A DNA stretch of 64,000 nt, taken from NCBI GenBank assembly GCA_963556255.1, contig OY744616.1, forward strand, positions 30,991,671 to 31,055,670, read 5' to 3'. Within the stretch, counting starts at the first letter, position 1. Each line of letters opens with the position of its first letter. The DNA comes from Allolobophora icterica (Eukaryota > Annelida > Clitellata > Crassiclitellata > Lumbricidae). The notes under the pieces were generated by a model. That model saw only the letters and a list, made by a program, of their open reading frames with translations. It was not told the origin of the DNA and did no database searches. The translations under genes were made by a program, and so were the position numbers. Below are positions 36,171 through 45,100 of this stretch, in pieces.

Positions 36171-39100
36171 GTGTGTAGGTGTGTAGGTGTGTGTGTGTAG
36201 GTGTGTGTTGCTGGATATTTATATAGTGCCTTTAACAAAAGCATCAGAGGTGACGAAATGTGGCTGTCTAATAGTTCTGGAAAATGTGAATGAAGGTAAG
36301 CTGAGAATGTCATTGAGCTATTTGTGGCTGTAGAGTTTAAACTTTCTGTGGAAGATTGTTATGTGTGAAGAAGAGCAATGCTGTGCCGATCTGCTTAGAG
36401 TTTAACCTTAATATAAAGACTACGGTGACACAATATTTTGGAACAGGCAATCAGCACCACGAGCCTCTGTTATGCAAGCTATTCTGTTCTATTGTGGTCT
36501 TGTGTTGTCAGTTCAGGAACACAGCTGACTAGTTTTCTTGAAGAGGTACTATATAAATAAGCACAGTTACAATTACAATATCAGAAAGCAAGGTGTTGTC
36601 AGTCAGTGGTCACATGAAATGTTGGAAGAAAGTGTTGATATATTGTGTGTTGTCCTCAGCGTCTTCCCATCGCAAAAATTTTTTATTTGTGTTGTTTTGT
36701 GCTTTGCACGTCTGTAGGTTTCAACATGAGTCAGTCAAATGGTGTAGACCAGCCAGATGGTAGCACTAGTCAGGATCTCTCCAAGGTCTCAGAGGAGGCA
36801 GTTGACCGTTTCCCTGGGGTCGGTGGACAGTTGAAAGAGTCATCAGGGTTATATGGTTACCCCATGCCTACGATGGATTCGGTAAAAAATATTCTTACTT
36901 TCAGGAATGCAAGATAATTCTGTATGATGCATGTAGCTTAGCATTTTTATAACACCATGTGAAATGACACTAAGGTGCCACAACTGGCTATTTATCTAAC
37001 AGATCTAACAAGGTGTGCCTTAAGATATTAATTTTGGGATACTTCAGCCTCTTAATTGTAGCATATAAAAGTTTCGTGTGGAGGCAAAGCAGCTGCCTAG
37101 TTATTATTCATGAAAAAGAAACTCTAGGGTCGTAACATCGTCAAAACATTGGGGAGATAGGCTATATTAGGTGGGACACAGTCACAAAGTGGTTAGAGCG
37201 CTTGCCTTGTAAACATGGAGGGTACGGGTTTGAGCCTCCCCTGAGATGGTAACTGTATGGAGCAAGTCCTTAATTGACAATTGCTAAGCGCCATCGATTG
37301 ATGCTTGGTCATTAATGAAATGGTAGTGGCGCTTAATAAATGCATAATAGTAATTAGGCCTTTGGCTAAGAAAAATGAAATCTACCTGTTGGGGTTGGCC
37401 AATAGGTACTGATCTTTTAGTTTTGTTCATATCTTTCAGTCATCTGGTACCTCAATTGGTTCGTTCAGTTCTGGCATTCATAACCGCCAGCGAACTGTTT
37501 CATCGAGTTCATCACATTCACAGCAGCACTTGTCGTCTCGTAGAACGTCGACTAGCACTGTTCACGGTGCTACTCCGCCAAGCTCACCTGGGCGTCAGGC
37601 TAGTACAGCATCCTCACCTGGGGCGTCTCATGGACTTTTGCCCCCTAGTTCTGGCTTGGTATCAAAGGATGCTACTAACACGGACCGGATTTTCCAGTTC
37701 GGAGTGCCTCCCCCACCATCTTCCGCTTACACGGTCTGAATTGAATAAGAATACGTTTTGGTGTTTTTCTTCGTGGCTGATGTTCGTTGCTATCCATAAC
37801 TTCAAAAAACCACTGAAGTTTTTTCAAAGTTTTGGTTCTTTTACATTTTGTTTGGCTTGTTGTTGGAGTTGCATAAGATGCTGATACAACCAACACCACT
37901 GTAACTGAAAATATTTCCAACATGCCTTTAAAAAGCATTTATGAAAATTGCTAAATTAAATACAGTGGTTAGATAAAAGTTTGCAAAAACAAATGAAGAT
38001 TTTGAAAAACTAATCTACATTCGTGCACGAGGGAAACGTCCAAATATGGATTAGCACAAATTAGTTAAGCAGGTTGTAGCACTGTATTTTGTAGTTATTT
38101 TGTAATTTATGTATACCTGCATGGCTGCATACTAACAATTATTATGTGTATGTATGGTTTGCATGTTCGTTTAGTTGAGTGCTGATAATCTTGTAATGTT
38201 CAGTATGCAGGCTCAAGCTTCCTCTGAGATTATTACTGAACTTTGAGTAAGTACTTTAACACACAGTTGCTTAGCAATTCTTCCTGTTGTTTTCTCATAT
38301 TGCTGTATTAGTATATAAGGAATAGAGACACCAGGACTAAAATACCGGAGTCTGCATAAGAATTCGTTTTTGATGCACACCCGTGTAAGTTTAGTTTTTT
38401 AATTAACAGCAGTGTTACCAAATACTTCATTTTACGCAGTCATTGAATACTGCTACTTTGGAGATTTAAAGTAAATTCTCGTTGATTTCTTTAAATTGGC
38501 CCATCTTTTGGTTCTGTAAAAAAATTTTTTGGCCCATCGTTGATTTAAAAAAATTGGCCCAACAGTTTGCCATACAGTATGCAAATTTCAATTTTTTCCA
38601 TTGTAGAGATAAATTAATTATATACTTCGTTCAAAACTGTTGGATGGGCTTTAGTTCCAGGGGAAGAATTTTCTTAGAATTTTCATCATTTTACCGAAAT
38701 TTTTACCGAAGCAACCATTGATTGATGCTATAGAAGTCAGATTAGATCTGATCATTTCATGTATTTCTCATTTTTATTTTTATTGGATGAAAACTCTAAA
38801 CAACATAAGACAAGTCAAAACTATTGTGCAGTAGCGTTAAGAAGATTTGTTCAGGCAGTATCTTTCTATATTGAAAAATTAAAATTGAGTTATGCATAGT
38901 AGGCTGAAATATTAGACCCACTTTAAAGCTGAATATTGCCACGAGTGAGTGTTTCAGAATATGGCTTTATTAATGTGCCCAGCTTCATGCTATTTCTGAG
39001 TTTGGCTTGTCTGATAGCTTGCATCGTAGTTCTCTCAGAAATACTTAACAATTTTTATTTAATATCTGAGAGTGCAACTGTTTGAAGGGGTTATTATAGG

Positions 39101-42100
39101 ATGTCTGACAGTTGCATGCTATTTCAGGACAAATTATAGGATGTCTGACATGTAGCAATAATTGTTACATTATAATTGCTATAGCTCTGGAAAGGTAGCA
39201 GCAGAAGGTGATAAGCAAACAGGGATGAATTCTAACCATATAATACTAATAGAGCTAAGAGAATAGATTAACAATAATTGTACTGAACAGTTGAAGACAC
39301 TCATTGTTATTTTTAAAGTCCAAGGAACAATTCCACTTTCCTCATATCCTAGTTGTAAGTATGCATTTAAACTTTGCAAGCATACCAAAACTCTGTACTA
39401 ATCTCTGCTGATAATTGGTCCAGCACTATTAATTTCCATCTTAATAGCAGTTACAGAAAGTTAAAATTCTATGTGTACCTATAGTCAGCGACACCTTGAA
39501 GCAACTTTGTCACTCAGTAACAGAGAGATCCAGGGCTTTGTGGCTCTAACAAAGACCTGGATCTTTGCTTTCATTTCGATTGATTTCTGATGCTAAAATC
39601 AGCTGAGCTAAGACTGTTTTATGTCATCATTGACAAGTTCATGATGTTGTCAACTGTCATGGTATATTTATAAATTCTGCTTTGTGCAATGCTGAATAGC
39701 AGCTTGTTGAGAAGTCTATGCTAAATATTAACCTGTTCTATCGGCTGGTTTCTGTGTCCATAGTGCTAAGTATCTCTTAAAGTACAAGACGGCTGCTAAT
39801 TTAGAAGTCTGTTTACTAGTGTGTAGTACCAGTAGTTAAGACATTCCCTGTTTTGATCTTGCGTAGAATTCTGCTTTTCTTGCGAAAACTGTGACTGAAA
39901 ATAAGTCATCAGTTGAAAGCTTATTGTTTTTATCAGCTCTTTACGGCTTTACTGGGCGGGGGTCTCTGGCGTGATGATCGAGTATGCTGGATTGTCAACT
40001 TAAGAAGTCAGAGGTTTGAATCCCCACTAGGGCAGAAATTTCTGTCGAGGTTTCTGCTCCAGTTGCACCCCTAGCCAACTCGGCTATAATGAGTACACTG
40101 ACTGCACACAGTTGAAGGGAAGATAAGACGGTGAGGGAGAGGACTGGCCACCCGCACTCTTACTCCGAGGCTAAGAAAATGAAGTTGCTAACACTTCATA
40201 CCCATAGCTGCCTCAGGGCTAGCTTAAGGGACTGCTCTTCTTATTGCTTTATAGTTAGATGTTTTATGCATGGGTACTTGGGTAGTGTTGTATACATGAG
40301 ATGTTAACCATATCTTGTTAGTCAACAGTTTTCTTTAACCTATACTTATGCTGTTGCTCTTAATTTTCAACTAATTTGTGAATTATAAAACTAACTCTGG
40401 CCTGTTTGCTGTGTGTTTCATTAATCCCTTGATACCTTTGAACATGTTTGGAGGGTTGCTGTTGTATAAGCATGTAGTAAGTGTACTGAACTGAACTGCA
40501 TACCCAGAATTTGTGAGTTCGATTGCCAATCAGAACAGAAAGGTATTTTGATTTCTGATCTACTGGCCTAGATTGCCTAGGAAACTTGGCTGTAAAATGA
40601 GTTCCAGTATGTAATGAATAGGAAATCCATTGGCAAGGGAGAGAACTGCCCCACTTGTCACTTTTAGTACACTTTCTTCATTAAAGCGTTTAGCAATGGA
40701 TCTTCTGCTGTGGTTTATAAGTTTTTATTATGTTCCGGTCAGGACTGTTAAATAATCTGAATGAAATTAATTTCCATCTTAGAAGAAATTCGTTGCACAA
40801 AGTTAAAATTTTAGAGATTCTTTAAATTTGTGTCGTGATAGGTTTTAACATTTTTAAATGCTAAAAGATTGGAGTCCAGTTTATCTGTGAGAGACAGTTG
40901 ATTTTAGAACAAGGTAACCTAATTTTGCATAATGGTAAAAACTTGTGTTTTGCTTTTCACCTGGTTCTTTCCAGCTTTACCCATTGAACTGTGACTAATT
41001 GGTTTGGTCCATTGTCGTTTATAGATGTCTGGGACTTCTGCACCTCTTGGTGTTGTCCCACCAGATCAGAGGAAGAGACAGGTTTATCCTGGTGAAGAAC
41101 CTGACGAAAATGATCGTGGAACAGATTCAGGTGTCTCAAAAAATGACAAGTCTTTGGGCAAAAACAAGGTAAGTGAACGTTTATGTTAGGGCTGTACCGA
41201 ATATTCGCTTCGTATTCGCTTCGGAGCCGAAGAGTGGGCCAAATAGCTATTCGGTATTCGGCCGAATAGTAGCGGTCGAACCGAATACAAATAGTGGTCA
41301 TGTGACATCTGTTTCTGCATATGCGGCTGCGATAGCGAGTGGAGTGAACGATGAGTAAGTGACAATTTCTAAGTTTAGTTAAATTAGTTCCATTCCTAGT
41401 TTACACAGACTGGCAGAAGGATGCAAAATTACATGTAGTTTACTGTTTACTTTTAGTTCATATATTAAATTTAGTGAACTGAAACTTTTGCTTACATTTG
41501 AAATTTTGAATGTTGTCGGTAGACCTATTTTGTACACTATTCGTATTCGGCCGAATAGTTGGTCCAATTATTCGTATTCGGCCGAATAGTGATAATCACC
41601 TATTCGGTACAGCCCTAGTTTATGTACAGAACTGCATGATGTTTATGATGTACAAACCACCTTAGTTGTACTTTACTTTATTGAATAAGGTTCTATACCA
41701 GTGACTACCTGCTGGAATGTTTTATGCATTTCCTGATTTATCTGCATAGTTTCTCATTTGATCTATTGGCTAGTAGCAGTACTCTGAAAATCTTGCTTCT
41801 TTCAAAATGTTACTTACTGTTGAATAGGATTTTCCTTTAAGTGGTATTATACAAGTGGCATTTATGATTTAGATATACATTGTATAATTTAGATACACAT
41901 TGTATAATTTAGATACGCATTGTATAATTTAGATATACATTGCATAATTTACATATACATTGTATAATTTAGATATTTTATCTTTATCATTTAAGGCTAT
42001 CTGTAGTTAATTGCTGTGCTGCATCTCTTAAATTCCTTGTTACTCTTTTTGTTGTGCAGGATGGCAACAAAAGCACTTCATGGCTTGGTGGATTGTTTAC

Positions 42101-45100
42101 CTTTAATCGATCAACCAAACCAAAGGAAATGATTTTGCCAGATGATAAAAATCCAAAAGTGAGTCTGAGAAGATATGGTTAGTTCAGTTTTTATGACAAT
42201 GATTATCTGGCTGTCAAATGATGACTTTGCTGTGCCTTTGAAAGTTTTTCGGTCACTATATGATTTTTTGGAGATACATACCGATGACTTGGATGTTACG
42301 CATAATATCGCATATTGGTGTTTACACTACTGTGCTTGGAATCATTTCTGGTTTGGATGCAAATGTTTTGAAGTCATAAATAGCCACTATGAGAAGAATG
42401 CAACAGTCTAAAAGGCAAAATGGTGTACCTAGACCAACTTGGTAACACTCTAACCAAGTATCCTTCTTGGACTGTTAAGTTCATCTGATACTGGCTTGTT
42501 GCTAGTCAGGACAAATGTAGGAATATGTGCTTTCAGTTACTTTGCCCATTATATTCCGAATTATCTACTACAAACGACTCTACTTGCCTACCCATTATCA
42601 TCATTTAAGTCCCATGTCAGGGCCTGTTTTACTCTGGCCTTTGCAGACCTCGGTTTTGACCCCTGGCAAGCTTCATCTGTGCTTCAGATTGAGAGTTTCT
42701 GACTTTGAATTGATGATAAGGAAGTGCTTTAAGTAAAATGAAATAAATAAATAATTAGATAGATACAGTGAATCTTTCTTATACTGCAGCATCCATGAGA
42801 AATTTCCTGTGAGCAAATTTTGTTATGCTGTGTTCTTTAAGATTGTCTGGGATAAAACGAAAAATCGTTGGGTGAACATGGATGAGGATCCAAATGAAGC
42901 TGAAAAGAATGCGCAGCCTCCGCCGCCACCAAAGGATGCGGTAACGCCAATGATGTCCATGCCTACGCCCAGTGAATCATCCTCTGGCAACAAGTTTCAG
43001 CGTCCAAAGGGTCGAGGTACTGCTGTTTGTATGTTATGACTTTCATGGTAGTATTTCAGCCACATGCTAGCTGTGAAGAGTATTTTTAACTGTAATAAAC
43101 TGTGGTTACGTAGAGTTCTGCTCTATTTATTTGTCACATATTGACTGTGAAAACTACATCAGAAACTCTATATTGCTGTCTTGGGAGCCAATGTCAAAAA
43201 ACTGCTTTATAGTGTTGTATTGAGTCTGTAACTCAGCTATAATGAGTATACTGACCATACACTGTCGGTGGAAGATGAGACGGCGAGGGCGAGGATTGGC
43301 CACCCGCCCTTACATGCCGAGGCTAAGAAAATGAAGTCGCTAACACTTCATTCCCATCACTGCCTCAGGGCTAGCTTAAGGGACTGCTCTTCTTCTTCTA
43401 AGTGTGTTACAACGAGTCTCTGGCTTAATTTAAATTTGATATACAGATGTTATGCAGGTATCACCACTGTTTGTATGTGATGTAACATGGCTACCGGTAG
43501 ACATTTATGTAGTGCTTTCTCAGACACTGCTGCTTTGTTATATGATAGAGATAAATTTATTAACTTTATACTGTTGTTGAATTTTAGGTGCGCGGAGTCA
43601 GTATGTAGATGTTCTTAGCAGTTCGAGTAAGCCCTCGCCCGTAGCTCCAAGCAACTTGTTGAATTTGCTGCCAAAATCGGCCAGCATGCCTCCAAATGTT
43701 TTCATTCCCAATGCACTAGGTTTGTCGGGAATATCCTTTGCTATTTCATTTGGGTTTTATGTGATTTTGTGTAATATGCAAATTCGCAAGGCCATTTATA
43801 AGATGGTTTTAAAACCTTCGCTGCGACGGCCTTGTAATCCCGTGTGCGACATGTTTGTATGTATGTATGCAGGTGTATGCATGTATGTATATATGTATAT
43901 ATGCATGTATATATGTATAGGTATATATGTGTATATGTATATTATGCATGTATGTATATATGTTTGTATGTATATATGTATATTATGCATGTATGTATAT
44001 ATGTATGTGTGTATATATGTATGTACGTATATATGTATGTGTATATGTATGCATGTATGTATGTATGTATGTATGTATTTATGTGTGGTATATGACCAGG
44101 GCATCAAATGGGTACCTAGCATTTCCATGACGAGACATACTCGTCATCCGCAGCGAAGAGGTTAATTGAAGTTTTTCTCTATTTTAATGATTGCCTGAGC
44201 AAGCATAGCCTGTCTGGCAGTGTAATCAATTAGGTTCTTTTTAAAACTCTGATGTTCTTTGTTGTGACAATGGTCTAACAGGTTGTGTGTCTGCGTTTGC
44301 GGTGCAGTGATCTTAAAGTCCATGTACCGGTAACCACCTTTGTCAGGTTGTTTGCATGCAAGGCTTGAAATGCCCAGGACTTCAGAGGTATGTCCCTTAT
44401 TGATTTAGGAACATAGAAAAGCCATTGAGGTGCTTCCTATGCCCCACTTAAGACTGAACAGACTGTTCAAATCCCCACCAGGACAGAAATTCTGAGATTT
44501 TTGCTCCACCTGCACCCCCTAGCAACTCCGCTATAATGAGTACACTGACTGTCAGTGGGAAGATGAGACAGCGACGGAGAGGACTGGCCACCTGCTCTGA
44601 TATGCAGAGGCTAAGAAAACAGTCACATCATACCCATGGCTGTGTTACGGCTAGCTTAAGAGACTGCTTTCTTCTTCTTCTATTCCACTAATAGATGTTT
44701 AAATTGTTTTTGTCGGGATCTTTGCAGCAGCTGAAGAGGAAGAAAAAGCTAGCCGAGTTCAAACGGAGGCTGCAGCACCTGCAAATACACCTGCAGCTCC
44801 TCAGGTACCTACAGGTCAGGACCAGGGTGTTGAGAAGAAAGCAGTACAACTACCTGCTGCACAACCCCCACTTCAAGCTGACCCAACTCCTATGGTGTGT
44901 TTTATCATTAGTTTTTTATGATTGGTAATGTGTTGCTTGCTTTGGTGATAAAAAGTGGCTCCTTTACGTAGACATTAGTATTTTGTGCCTTCTTGTGAAT
45001 TGGACCGTTCTCTGAGGACGGTTTTGCTATTTAAACTGTACTGTAATGCCCGACATGGTTTACAACAGTTTCATGTTAACAACTTAACATACATCAAACT

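Noticed and set aside
43656..44165. 169-codon frame beginning with SEC16 exon 22 sequence
   Set aside because: After residue 22 it runs through the exon donor into the TATG microsatellite; the exon ends at 43719.
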